This document shows positions 26,540-34,732 of a DNA stretch of 64,000 nt, one piece after another. The stretch comes from Streptomyces sp. NBC_01723 (GTDB taxonomy: Bacteria > Actinomycetota > Actinomycetes > Streptomycetales > Streptomycetaceae). Under the pieces are notes generated by a model, which worked only from the letters and a program-made list of their open reading frames with translations, did not search any database and was not told the DNA's origin. How positions within the stretch are numbered: position 1 is the first letter of the stretch; every line of letters starts with the position of its first letter. The translations under genes were made by a program, and so were the position numbers. The stretch is taken from contig NZ_CP109171.1 of NCBI RefSeq assembly GCF_036246005.1, forward strand, positions 4,142,001-4,206,000, read 5' to 3'.

Positions 26540-26942
26540 CAGCGCGTCCGGCTTTGGCCCTGGTGCGGCGGCCCGTCTCCAGGATGCCGTTGATGATCTG
26601 GGTGTGCCGGCCCTTGAGCGCCGTGACGGGGATCTCGATCTTCTGGTGCACCTCGTGCTCGCTCTGGCGTTCCTTCACGCTGTCCTTCTCGTGCCAGCGC
26701 AGGTTCTGCCCGCCGGCCTCGATGTAGTCGATGTCCGGGACCGTCTGGAGCACGACGCGCTTGCCGGTGCTCGGATCGGGAAGCCCGATCCTTGTAAGCG
26801 ATTCCGCGACGGCGTCGTTGCCCGCGCTCTCCTGGAGACCCGGCATCCGGGCGTCTCTCGGGTCCTGCGCGGGGCGGCGGAGCGCCTGCCGCTGGACGGT
26901 GGCAGCCTCCCGGTCGGTGTCTCGGTCGCGGTGTGCCCGCAC
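26540..26942 (-). pseudogene. Relic with DUF4157/injection-system-like leader, truncated 3' end
   Basis: From GTG 26942 (GGGAG 6 bases upstream) the frame reads about 130 plausible residues. The N terminus has VQRQALRRP followed by MPGLQESAGNDAVAESL, close to the leader in Streptomyces proteins carrying DUF4157 or toxin domains linked to contractile injection systems (ALQ..AGNAAV). A middle domain (VLQTVPDIDYIEAGGQNLRWHEKDSVKERQ) is not recognised. Beyond about 26540 the open frame continues only as antisense of the upstream gene, to 26340, so the original C terminus is probably lost. A short intact protein cannot be excluded. Confidence 0.45.
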
Positions 26943-27084
26943 GCCGGCTCCCGCCCTGACCCGGACCCCGTCCGGGCTTGACCCATCCGTCTATCGGCGC
27001 GCGGCCGCGGAGGGGAGCGGTGGACGGGCACGGTCCGTGGCTGCCGGGGCGGTGTGCGGCGCCCCTGGGGTTGCCGGACGTCCG

Positions 27085-27261
27085 TCAGCGGTTCACGGAC
27101 GCCACGTCCGCCGGCTTCGGGGCGGTCTCCCCGGCGGGGGCCGGGGAGCCGGCCGTGGACGTCGGGCCGGCGTTCGCGGCCAGCAGGAGGCAGGCCACGG
27201 CGGCGAGGGCGGCGGCGACGGCTCTGGCGTAGCGTTCGGCGGTGCGGGTGGGTGCGGGCAC
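27085..27261 (-). CDS. Small single-span membrane protein
   Basis: A 58-aa product from GTG 27261 (AGAGGA about 5 bases upstream; TTG 27294 is an alternative giving 69 aa). It has one hydrophobic helix (ARAVAAALAAVACLLLAANAG) and a short Pro/Ala tail. No family is recognised. It is divergent from the XRE-TPR regulator and shares its 113-bp control region. Confidence 0.5.
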   Translation of the reverse strand: MPAPTRTAERYARAVAAALAAVACLLLAANAGPTSTAGSPAPAGETAPKPADVASVNR

Positions 27262-27300
27262 GGCGTCCTCTGCGGGATCCGGGGATTGTGTCAAGCGCTG

Positions 27301-27314
27301 TTAAGCACGCTTAA
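27301..27314. promoter_or_regulatory. Inverted repeat, likely XRE operator
   Basis: TTAAGC-AC-GCTTAA is a perfect 6-2-6 dyad, striking in GC-rich DNA. It lies 60 bp before the XRE gene and 39 bp before the divergent small membrane gene. TTTAACC at 27322 may be a further half site. A role as autoregulatory site is inferred. Confidence 0.6.
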
Positions 27315-27374
27315 TACGCGGTTTAACCTAGAGCCGTCCGAGTCGAACGGCAAGAGCCTCAAGGGGAGTTGGCA

Positions 27375-28724
27375 GTGGGGGACCGTGACGACCGAGGTGC
27401 CATCGGACGCCGGGTGCAACGACTGCGGGCCGAGCGCGGGATGACCCAGCGCCAGCTCGCGGAACCCGCGTACACACCCGCCTACATCTCCACCCTGGAG
27501 GCCGGCCGCGTCCGCCCCTCCGACGACGCGCTGCGGCACCTCGCCGAGCGGCTGGGCGTCGGCTACGAGGAGCTGGCCACCGGGCGTCCGGCACGGCTCG
27601 CCACCGACCTGCGGCTCAGGCTCACCGAGGCGCAGCGCACCCTCGCCACCGAGGGCGCGGAACAGGCCGCCGGGCAGTACACCGCGCTGCTCGCCGAGGC
27701 CGAGGCGCACGAGCTGCCCGAGGAACGCGCCGCCGCGCTGCTCGGGCTCGGCGAGTGCGCCCTGGAGACCGGCGAACTGGCCGCCGGCCGACAGTACTTC
27801 GAACGGGCCGAGCGGTGCCTCGCCGACGCCGGCGCCCCGCTGCCCGGCCGGGTGCCCGCCCTGCGCGGACGCGCCGTCGCGCACTACCTCGCCGGTGAAC
27901 TGCGGTACGCCGTCTACCTCCTGGAGTCCACCCTCGACGAGCTGAACCGGGGCGGCCTGCACGACCCCGACGCGCTGCTGCTGCTCTACGCCAGCGCGAT
28001 CGGCCCGTACATGGACATGGGCGCCCACGCGCGCGCCGCCCAGGCCGCCGAACTGGCGCTCTCCCTCGCCCCCAGCGCCGGCGACCCCACGCTGGTCGCC
28101 CGGATGCACCGTTCGGTCGCCCGCACCCTGCTCGCCGAGGGCCGCCTGGCCGAGGCGGACGCGTCGCTCGCCAAGGCCGCCGAGCTGTACCGCACGCTGC
28201 ATCTGCGCACCGAGCTTGCCAACTGCCACTGGATGCGCGGGTACGTCTACGCCCAGAACGGCGAACTCCCGCGCGCCGAGGAGGAGATGCGCGAGGCGCT
28301 GAGCATGCTCTCCGCCACCCGTGCCGCCCTCTACAGCAGCCAGGTCGCCGTCGAGCTGGCCGACGTACTGCACCGGCGCGGCAAGTCCGAGGAGGCCGCC
28401 GAACTGCTGCACGGGGTGCTGGACGACCTCTCCTCCGAGCGCGGGGCCGTGCACTCGGCGGGCGCGCACCGGCTGCTCGGCATCATCGCCGAGGACGCCC
28501 GGGACACCGAGGCCGCGGAGGAGCACTACGTCCGCGCGCTGAGCCTGCTGGAGCGGGCGGGCGCGGCCGGTGACCTGGCCGACCTGTGCCGGCTCCTCGG
28601 CGACCTGCTGCGCCGCACCGGCCGCGTGGAGGCGGCCCTCGACGCGTACCGCACCGGCCTGGGACACCGCACCGCGCCGGGCACGACGACGCTGGGACCG
28701 GCGCCCGCCCAGCCGCCGCTGTAG
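27375..28724 (+). CDS. XRE family regulator with TPR domain
   Basis: A 449-aa protein. An N-terminal helix-turn-helix (about 8-70: GRRVQRLRAERGMTQRQLAEPAYTPAYISTLEAGRVRPS) is followed by tetratricopeptide-like repeats covering about 90-440, as in peptide- or protein-sensing XRE/TPR regulators of Streptomyces. GTG 27375 is chosen because AAGGGGAG ends 6 bases before it. The TTAAGC dyad upstream suggests autoregulation; the ligand is unknown. Confidence 0.92.
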   Translation: MGDRDDRGAIGRRVQRLRAERGMTQRQLAEPAYTPAYISTLEAGRVRPSDDALRHLAERLGVGYEELATGRPARLATDLRLRLTEAQRTLATEGAEQAAGQYTALLAEAEAHELPEERAAALLGLGECALETGELAAGRQYFERAERCLADAGAPLPGRVPALRGRAVAHYLAGELRYAVYLLESTLDELNRGGLHDPDALLLLYASAIGPYMDMGAHARAAQAAELALSLAPSAGDPTLVARMHRSVARTLLAEGRLAEADASLAKAAELYRTLHLRTELANCHWMRGYVYAQNGELPRAEEEMREALSMLSATRAALYSSQVAVELADVLHRRGKSEEAAELLHGVLDDLSSERGAVHSAGAHRLLGIIAEDARDTEAAEEHYVRALSLLERAGAAGDLADLCRLLGDLLRRTGRVEAALDAYRTGLGHRTAPGTTTLGPAPAQPPL

Positions 28725-28810
28725 TCGCGCCGGGATCCCGGCCGCCGGTTTCCGCCGGTCGGGCACGGGTAGTCGGCCCTCGGCCGCCGTACGGGAAGGA
28801 AGTGGTGCGC

Positions 28811-29521
28811 ATGCCGCCCACCGACGAACCCTCGGCCGCCGAGCTGATCGCGGCGGAGGTGCGGGACACCCCGCCGGCCGAGGTGCCGGGCCGGATGTGC
28901 GAGGTGGCCGTACGGCTGCTGCCGGTGACCGGGGCGAGCGCGTCGCTGCGCGGCGAGGGCGTGCCGGTGCGGCTGTGCGCGAGCGGGTCCCGGGCGTCGT
29001 ACCTGGCGGAGATCCAGGCCACGCTGGGCACCGGCCCCTGTGTGACGGCCGTCGACGAGGGTGTGCCGGTGCTCGCCTGCGACCTGACGTCCGCCGCGGA
29101 GGCCGGGCGGTGGCCGTTCTTCGCCCAGCAGGCCACGGCGGTCGGTGTCCGGGCGGTCTACGCGCTGCCGCTGGGCACCGACGAGGCGTGCCTGGGCACC
29201 CTCGACCTCTACCGCGACACCCCCGGCGGGCTGAGCGCGCCGCAGTTGCGCACGGCGCGGCTGGTGGCCGGGGTCATCACGGTGGCCCTGATGGTCCTGC
29301 CGCGCCGGCAGGACGCCTGGCTGGACGAGGTGGCCGGCGACCACGACGAGGTCTACCGGGCCGTCGGCATGATCATGGCCCAGCTGCGCATCGGCGCCGA
29401 CGAGGCCCTGGCCCGGCTGCGTGCCGACGCCTTCGCCCGCGACCGCACGGCCCAAGCCGTGGCCCGCGAGGTACTGACCCACCGCAGACACTTCGGCCAC
29501 GACGCGGACCCCGGCCCGTAG
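28811..29521 (+). CDS. GAF-ANTAR domain protein
   Basis: A 236-aa protein with a GAF sensor domain (about 20-165, LGTGPCVTAVDEGVPVLACDL) and a C-terminal ANTAR helical domain (about 180-230, VYRAVGMIMAQLRIGADEALARLRADAFARDRTAQAVAREVL). ANTAR domains bind paired RNA hairpins and prevent transcription termination, so this is a candidate antiterminator responding to a small molecule or redox signal. AAGGA lies 10 bases before ATG 28811; GTG 28805 is an alternative. No dual hairpin target is evident nearby. Confidence 0.9.
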   Translation: MPPTDEPSAAELIAAEVRDTPPAEVPGRMCEVAVRLLPVTGASASLRGEGVPVRLCASGSRASYLAEIQATLGTGPCVTAVDEGVPVLACDLTSAAEAGRWPFFAQQATAVGVRAVYALPLGTDEACLGTLDLYRDTPGGLSAPQLRTARLVAGVITVALMVLPRRQDAWLDEVAGDHDEVYRAVGMIMAQLRIGADEALARLRADAFARDRTAQAVAREVLTHRRHFGHDADPGP

Positions 29522-29549
29522 ACCGCCGCCGGCCCTCCCCTGCACCCGC

Positions 29550-30308
29550 CTACACCTGCGCCCGCCCCTGTAGGCGGACCTCCGCCAGGCGCTGGGCGCC
29601 CGTTTCGGTGGCTGTCCACGTGGGGGCGTCGGACGGTTCGGTGAGGGTGCCGATGGTCAGGCTGGCGGCGTCGTCGCCCACGCGGACGGCGACGAGGTCC
29701 ACGGTGAGGACGGATTCCCCGGCGTTCAGCGTGACCCGGACGCCCTGTCGGGCCTCGCCCGCCTCCGGCAGCGGCACGGCGGTGACCCGGACGTCCCGGG
29801 CGGGGCCGTGGGCGGCGTGGGACGTGAAGTGTCCGCAGCTGTCCGGCAGGGTGCCGAGCCAGGTCAGTGTCCGGTCGAGGTCGGCGGCGCGGTGCGAGGT
29901 GACCCGGTAGTGCAGCTGGGCCCCGCCGTCCGTGTCGTCCAGGGCGGCCGTGGCGCGCGGTGCGGTGGCGGTGCCGAAGAGGTCCTCGGTGTACAGGACG
30001 TCCAGCAGGCGACGGCAGTCCGGCCGCTCGGCGGTGGCCTTGAGCAGCTCGTCCCGCCAGGTCGCGGCGCCCCGCGTCGGCTCCCACGTCTCCCCCAGGT
30101 CGTCCTCGGTGATCAGGGCCGCCCGCGCCTGGCCCTCGGTGAGCACGGGCGGCACGGCGGCCGGTGTCGGCGCGGCCGGGGCCGTCGGTGCGGGCGTGGC
30201 GGGGTGCTCCGCCGTCCGCCCGCCGCCGGCACAGGCGGCCGCCGTGAGCGCCAGGACCGCCGACAGCAGGGCGGCGAGCGGGGGACGGGCGGCGGGGGCG
30301 TGCTGCAT
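29550..30308 (-). CDS. Secreted lipoprotein
   Basis: A 252-aa protein with a lipoprotein signal (LLSAVLALTAAAC, Cys26 as lipidation site) and a Pro/Ala linker (about 32-55). The C-terminal domain (about 58-250) contains LTEDDLGETWEP, a motif seen in actinobacterial sensor-like lipoprotein domains (PknH extracellular type), and two cysteines (RPDCRR, DSCGHF) that may pair. AGGAGG precedes ATG 30308. Ligand unknown. Confidence 0.83.
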   Translation of the reverse strand: MQHAPAARPPLAALLSAVLALTAAACAGGGRTAEHPATPAPTAPAAPTPAAVPPVLTEGQARAALITEDDLGETWEPTRGAATWRDELLKATAERPDCRRLLDVLYTEDLFGTATAPRATAALDDTDGGAQLHYRVTSHRAADLDRTLTWLGTLPDSCGHFTSHAAHGPARDVRVTAVPLPEAGEARQGVRVTLNAGESVLTVDLVAVRVGDDAASLTIGTLTEPSDAPTWTATETGAQRLAEVRLQGRAQV

Positions 30309-30437
30309 CGGTGCCTCCTGGAGGGCCGGTGCGGCCGGCGCCGCTCCGGGCCCGGCCGCACCCCCCAGGCCACCACCGTCCCCGCCCCGTCACCAGCGCG
30401 CGCGGCCGTCCGGGTGAGGGGCGGGGCGGGTGTGCGG

Positions 30438-32108
30438 TTACAGCCCCAGCCAGACCGTCGTGTCCGGGCCCAGGCGGCCGTCGTCCAGAGGGCTGCTGCT
30501 CAGCAGTACCTCGCCGGCCGGGAGGTCGACCGTGGCACCGGTGAGGTTGGTGACACAGCGCCAGCGGTCCGTGCGGTCGAACTGCAGGACCCCGGCCGGG
30601 ACGTCGTCGGACCAGGTCAGCGACTCGCCGTCGAGCAGCTTGCGGCGCAGGCGCAGCGCCGTGCGGTACAGCTCCAGGGTCGAGTCCGCCACCCCGTCCT
30701 GGGCCTGGACGGAGTACGCCGAGAAGACCGGCGGCTGCGGCAGCCACGCCGCGCCCGCGCCGAAGCCGTGCGACGGCCCCTCCGTCGTCCACGGCAGCGG
30801 CACCCGGCATCCGTCGCGGCCCTTGCGGACGTGTCCGGTCTGCTCCCAGATCGGGTCCTGGAGGACTTCGGTGGGCAGGTCGGCCACCTCGGGCAGCCCC
30901 AGCTCCTCGCCCTGGTAGACGTACGCCGAACCGGGCAGCGCCAGCATGAGCAGCGTCGCCGCGCGGGCCCGGCGCAGTCCGGCCGCCGCGTCGACGGCCG
31001 GGGCGTGGCCGCCGGACAGCAGCCAGGCGTCGGTGTCGGTGCCCGGCGGCAGCACCAGGCGGGTGGCGTGCCGGACCACGTCGTGGTTGGAGAGCACCCA
31101 GGTCGCCGAGGCACCGGCGGCGTGTGCGTCGGCCAGCGAGCCGGTGATGATCGCGCGCAGCTCCGCCGCGTCCCAGCCGCCCTGGAGGTACTCGAAGTTG
31201 AAGGCCTGGCCCAGTTCGTCCGGGCGGGCGTACAGCGCGCGCCGGGCGCCCGGGACCCACGCCTCGGCCACCGCCATGCGGGGCGGGGTGTAGGTGTCGA
31301 AGATCTTGCGCCAGTCGCGGTAGACCTCGTGGACGTCGTCGCGGTCGTAGAGCGGGTGGGTGCCCGGAGCGAACTGTGCGAGCGCCGCCTCGCCGCTCAG
31401 CTCGGGGGAGCCGAGGTCCCGCAGCGGCTCGGCCAGGTCCTTGACCAGGGCGTGCGCGACGTCGACGCGGAAGCCGTCGACGCCCCGGTCCGACCAGAAC
31501 TTCAGCGTGGTGCGGAAGTCGGCGCGGATCTGCTCGTTCTCCCAGTTCAGGTCGGGCTGTTCGGGGGTGAACAGGTGCAGATACCACTGCCCGTCGGGCA
31601 CCCGTTTCCAGGCGCTGCCGCCGAAGACCGACTGCCAGTCGGTGGGTGGGAGTTCGCCCTGTGTGCCGCGGCCGTCGCGGAAGACGTAGCGGTCGCGGGC
31701 CGCGGAGCCGGGGCCCGCCTCCAGGGCTTCCAGGAACCAGGCGTGGCGGTGCGAGGTGTGGTTGGGGACCAGGTCGACGATCACCTTGAGGCCCAGCCGG
31801 TGCGCCTCGGCGGCCATCGCGTCGAAGTCGTCCAGGGTGCCCAGGCGCGGGTCGACGTCGCGGTAGTCGTCGACGTCGTAGCCGCCGTCGGCGAGTTCGG
31901 AGGGGTAGAACGGGCTGAGCCACAGGGCGTCGACGCCCAGGGCGGCCAGGTGGGTCAGGCGCTGGGTGATGCCGCGCAGGTCACCGAGCCCGTCGCCGTC
32001 GGCGTCGGCGAAACTGCGGGGGTAGACCTGGTAGATGACGGCCTGCCGCCACCAGTTGGGGTCCTTGGACGACAGGTCGGGCTTGGCGGCGGTGCTGCGT
32101 ACGGTCAC
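30438..32108 (-). CDS. GH13 alpha-glucosidase / oligo-1,6-glucosidase family enzyme
   Basis: A 556-aa (beta/alpha)8 glycoside hydrolase: WWRQAVIYQVYPRSFADADGDGLGDL at the N terminus, DLVPNHTSHRH near 120, nucleophile D216 in GFRVDVAH, acid/base E282 in VAEAWV and D343 in SNHD, then a C-terminal beta domain. There is no signal peptide, so it should cleave imported maltose, isomaltose or similar glucosides in the cytosol. GTG 32108 follows AAGGAG. No sugar ABC transporter is adjacent. Confidence 0.93.
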   Translation of the reverse strand: MTVRSTAAKPDLSSKDPNWWRQAVIYQVYPRSFADADGDGLGDLRGITQRLTHLAALGVDALWLSPFYPSELADGGYDVDDYRDVDPRLGTLDDFDAMAAEAHRLGLKVIVDLVPNHTSHRHAWFLEALEAGPGSAARDRYVFRDGRGTQGELPPTDWQSVFGGSAWKRVPDGQWYLHLFTPEQPDLNWENEQIRADFRTTLKFWSDRGVDGFRVDVAHALVKDLAEPLRDLGSPELSGEAALAQFAPGTHPLYDRDDVHEVYRDWRKIFDTYTPPRMAVAEAWVPGARRALYARPDELGQAFNFEYLQGGWDAAELRAIITGSLADAHAAGASATWVLSNHDVVRHATRLVLPPGTDTDAWLLSGGHAPAVDAAAGLRRARAATLLMLALPGSAYVYQGEELGLPEVADLPTEVLQDPIWEQTGHVRKGRDGCRVPLPWTTEGPSHGFGAGAAWLPQPPVFSAYSVQAQDGVADSTLELYRTALRLRRKLLDGESLTWSDDVPAGVLQFDRTDRWRCVTNLTGATVDLPAGEVLLSSSPLDDGRLGPDTTVWLGL

Positions 32109-32198
32109 GCGGTCTCCTTCGCGAGCGTGCGGGCGACACGAATAGATCTGTCCACATCACCCGAAAAGCGAACCCGCGTGCCCGCGACGCGCCGAGGG

Positions 32199-33179
32199 CT
32201 ACGGAGTCCGGCGCTCGACCGCCGAGAGATACAGCTCCACGTAGCGGTCCACGTCCACGTCCAGGGCCACGTCCACCAGGGGCTGCTCGCGGGTCCCGTC
32301 ATGGAGTTCGGCCTCGCCGGGGCGGACGCGGCGGTCGACGACGGTCTGCCCGCGGGCCGGACCGGGGGCCAGGGAGACCTCGACGGGCAGCCGGTGCGTG
32401 GTCAGGCCCGCCGGGTCGAGCACCGCGCAGACCGCGCCCGCGTCGCCGAGGCCGCCGCCGGGGTCCGACTCGTCGGTGGCGGGGCCGCGGTGGGCGAGCA
32501 GCTCACCGGCGAGCCGGGTGCCGGGCTCGCCGCTCGCGCGCAGGCGGCGCACGTCCGGGCCCGGGACGATCACCCGCTGGAAGACGTCGAGGCCGTACAT
32601 CGTGATCGGCACCCCGGCGCCGAGCAGGATCGCGGCGGCCTCCGGGTCGTGCCAGACGTTGAACTCGGCGACCGGCGTCGCGTTCCCGGTGGTCACCGCG
32701 CCGCCCATGAACACGATCCGCTCGATGTTCCCGGTGACCTCCGGGTGGGTGCGCAGCAGCAGCGCGATGTTGGTCGCCGGAGCGGTGGGGATCAGGGTGA
32801 CCGGGCGCGGGGAGGCGAGGATCTCCCGGCGCAGCAGGGTCACCGCGTCCACGTCGGCGGCGGTGCGGGTGGGCGCGGGCAGTCCGAGGTCGCCCATGCC
32901 GTCGTGGCCGTGCACGTGCCGGGCGGTGCGCACGCCCTCGATCAGCGGGCGCTCGGCGCCCCGGGCGACGGGAATGTCGGCGGCGCCGGCCTGCTCCAGC
33001 ACGGTCAGGGTGTTCCGTACGACGCCCGCCACGTCGGTGTTCCCGGCCACGCAGGTGACCGCGCGCAGGTCGAGTCCGGGGTGGCGGACCGCCAGCAGCA
33101 GAGCGAGGGCGTCGTCGACGCCGGTGTCGCAGTCGATGATCACGGGAACGGGCTGCGGCTGGCCGGGGGCGGTCGTCAC
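32199..33179 (-). CDS. Nucleoside hydrolase
   Basis: A 326-aa member of the inosine-uridine nucleoside hydrolase family. The N terminus has the calcium/ribose motif IIDCDTGVDDALALLLA (about 14-30). ATNIALLLR and IVFMGGAVTTGNATPVAEFNVWHDPEAA (about 145-175) match the family's active-site loop, and a His-Asp-Gly-Met motif lies near 92. It hydrolyses N-glycosidic bonds of ribonucleosides for salvage; preference for purines or pyrimidines cannot be read. GTG 33179 follows AAGGAG. It is upstream of the GH13 gene by 90 bp and may be cotranscribed. Confidence 0.93.
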   Translation of the reverse strand: MTTAPGQPQPVPVIIDCDTGVDDALALLLAVRHPGLDLRAVTCVAGNTDVAGVVRNTLTVLEQAGAADIPVARGAERPLIEGVRTARHVHGHDGMGDLGLPAPTRTAADVDAVTLLRREILASPRPVTLIPTAPATNIALLLRTHPEVTGNIERIVFMGGAVTTGNATPVAEFNVWHDPEAAAILLGAGVPITMYGLDVFQRVIVPGPDVRRLRASGEPGTRLAGELLAHRGPATDESDPGGGLGDAGAVCAVLDPAGLTTHRLPVEVSLAPGPARGQTVVDRRVRPGEAELHDGTREQPLVDVALDVDVDRYVELYLSAVERRTP

Positions 33180-33238
33180 GGCGGGGGCTCCTTGGGCTGC
33201 GGGGGGCCGGTGCCGGTGACCCTACGCGCGCTCGGCGA

Positions 33239-33400
33239 CGTCCCCGCGGCCCGGGGCCGATCTGCCGCATCCCGCCCCGCGATCCGCCCGTCGCTGGGTG
33301 CGCGGTGGCGCCAGGGGCGGGTGCCGGGTGGCTCCGGGTGCGGTCGGTCGCGTCCCCGCGGCCCTGGGCCGCTCCGCCGTAACCAGCCCGGTGGTCCGCC
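33239..33400. repeat. Imperfect direct repeat in noncoding gap
   Basis: CGTCCCCGCGGCCC(G/T)GGGCCG starts at 33239 and again at 33351, each followed by similar GC-rich text ending near GATCCGCCCG and GGTCCGCCCG. It lies in the 235-bp gap upstream of the nucleoside hydrolase, where I see no CDS. Possible decayed duplication. Confidence 0.4.
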
Positions 33401-33414
33401 CGCCGCCGGACCGC

Positions 33415-33783
33415 TCAGTGGTGCCCGGAGCCGCCGCTGCCGAAGGCTCCGCTGGAACCGGGGAGCCAGCGGCGGCGTCTCTGGTCCTCGCCCCGGCGGC
33501 TGCCCGAGTGGTGCAGCTCGTAGGGCATGAGCCGTGGGCTGCCGTCCTGGTTCAGCGGGATCTCGTCGGGTTCCCGCATCTCCCGCTCCTCGTGGACGGC
33601 GCCGCCCGCGGGGAGGTGGGGCTGCTCGTCGGCGCGCGGGCGGTCCGACTCCCGGTCCATGACCCGCATGCCGATCCGTACGGCGCCGATGAGCGCGCCG
33701 GCGACCACCAGTCCGATGACGAAGGCCACTGTCACGTTGACCGCGTCGGGCGCGGCCAGCAGTTCATACGTTGCCGTACTCAT
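33415..33783 (-). CDS. DUF6479 family membrane protein
   Basis: A 122-aa protein with one N-terminal helix (about 16-40, VTVAFVIGLVVAGALIGAVRIGMRV) followed by a charged, disordered tail containing EQPHLPAGGAVHEEREMREPDEIPLNQDG and ending in a Gly/Ser/His stretch. This matches the DUF6479 family that is widespread in Streptomyces; function is unknown. ATG 33783. Confidence 0.85.
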   Translation of the reverse strand: MSTATYELLAAPDAVNVTVAFVIGLVVAGALIGAVRIGMRVMDRESDRPRADEQPHLPAGGAVHEEREMREPDEIPLNQDGSPRLMPYELHHSGSRRGEDQRRRRWLPGSSGAFGSGGSGHH

Positions 33784-33853
33784 GTTCCGATTATGTACCC
33801 CCGAATGGGATAAAGCGCCCGGTATGCCCCTTTTGCCTTCCGGGCTCAGCGGT

Positions 33854-34732
33854 TCACGGCGCCCGCAGCGCGTCCACCGCGATCCGGGCCGCCGTGCCGA
33901 TGACCGCGTCCGCGGCCGGGAGGGTGGCGGCGGTGTGGGCGGTGCGGGTGAAGACCGCGACGGCGTAGCGGCCCCCGTCGGGGTACTCGACGACGCCGAC
34001 CTCGTTGCGCAGGGTCGGCAGGCTGCCGGTCTTGCCCGCCACGTGGACGTCGTCGAAGGGGAAGCCCGAGGCCAGGCGGTGCGGCCAGACCTGGAGGCCC
34101 ATGATCCGGCGCATGGCGGCGCCGTACTCGGGCGGGCAGGCCTCGTCCCGCCAGACCGCGGTGAGCAGCCGGGTCATGTCCCGGGGGGTGCTGCGGTTGG
34201 TGCGGGCGGGGTCCAGGGCGCGCAGCCGGGTGATGACGTGCGGGTCGGCCAGGGCCTGGGCGCCGGCCGGCCCGGCGTCCTCCCGCATGGTGCCCAGCAT
34301 CTCGCCGAAGCCGTACACGGCCCGCGTACGGGTCAGGCCGAGCCGCTCGGCGGTCCGGTTGACGGCGTCCAGACCGACCCGGCGCAGCAGCAGGTCGGCG
34401 GCGGTGTTGTCGCTGACGGACATCATCCAGAAGGCGGCGTCGCGCAGCGACAGCCGGACCGGGTCCAGCATCGCCGACAGGCCGGTGGGCCCCGGGGTGC
34501 GCCCGTCGGCCGGGCACTCGACCTGCTCGGCGAGGTCGAGCATCCCGGCCGCCGCCTGCTCGTGCAGCGTCACCAGCACGCACACCTTGTGGACGCTCGC
34601 CGTGCACACCGCCTGGTCCGCACCGGCCTCCACCTGCGCACCGGAGTCCACGTCCACGGCGTGCAGCCACCCGGTGACCCCGGCCTCGGCAAAGGCCGCG
34701 CCCAGCCGGGCCGCGGTGGCGGTGTCGGTCAT
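33854..34732 (-). CDS. Class A beta-lactamase-fold serine hydrolase, no signal peptide
   Basis: A 292-aa protein with the serine beta-lactamase/PBP-type motifs: S46-V-H-K49 (SxxK), S107-D-N109 (SDN) and K234-T-G236 (KTG). The region where class A enzymes carry the Glu166 loop reads RALDPARTNRSTPRDM, without an obvious ELN motif. There is no signal sequence, so the protein would stay in the cytosol unless the start is misplaced. ATG 34732 overlaps the LysR stop (ATGA), coupling the two. It may be an esterase or unusual beta-lactamase. Confidence 0.85.
   Translation of the reverse strand: MTDTATAARLGAAFAEAGVTGWLHAVDVDSGAQVEAGADQAVCTASVHKVCVLVTLHEQAAAGMLDLAEQVECPADGRTPGPTGLSAMLDPVRLSLRDAAFWMMSVSDNTAADLLLRRVGLDAVNRTAERLGLTRTRAVYGFGEMLGTMREDAGPAGAQALADPHVITRLRALDPARTNRSTPRDMTRLLTAVWRDEACPPEYGAAMRRIMGLQVWPHRLASGFPFDDVHVAGKTGSLPTLRNEVGVVEYPDGGRYAVAVFTRTAHTAATLPAADAVIGTAARIAVDALRAP

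Noticed and set aside
26675..27031. Alternative minus-strand frame across the injection-leader relic
   Set aside because: It is an Arg/Pro-rich shadow of the relic's frame and lacks the VQRQ/AGNDAV signature.
27289..27294. TTGACA on the minus strand as a -35 box for the small membrane gene
   Set aside because: A -10 at normal spacing would fall at or inside the preferred start region and no -10-like hexamer is there. It may instead be the alternative TTG start codon.
29808..33530. Plus-strand open frame of 1240 codons
   Set aside because: Antisense to the lipoprotein, GH13 and nucleoside hydrolase genes, which have full motifs and ribosome sites. The frame has none.
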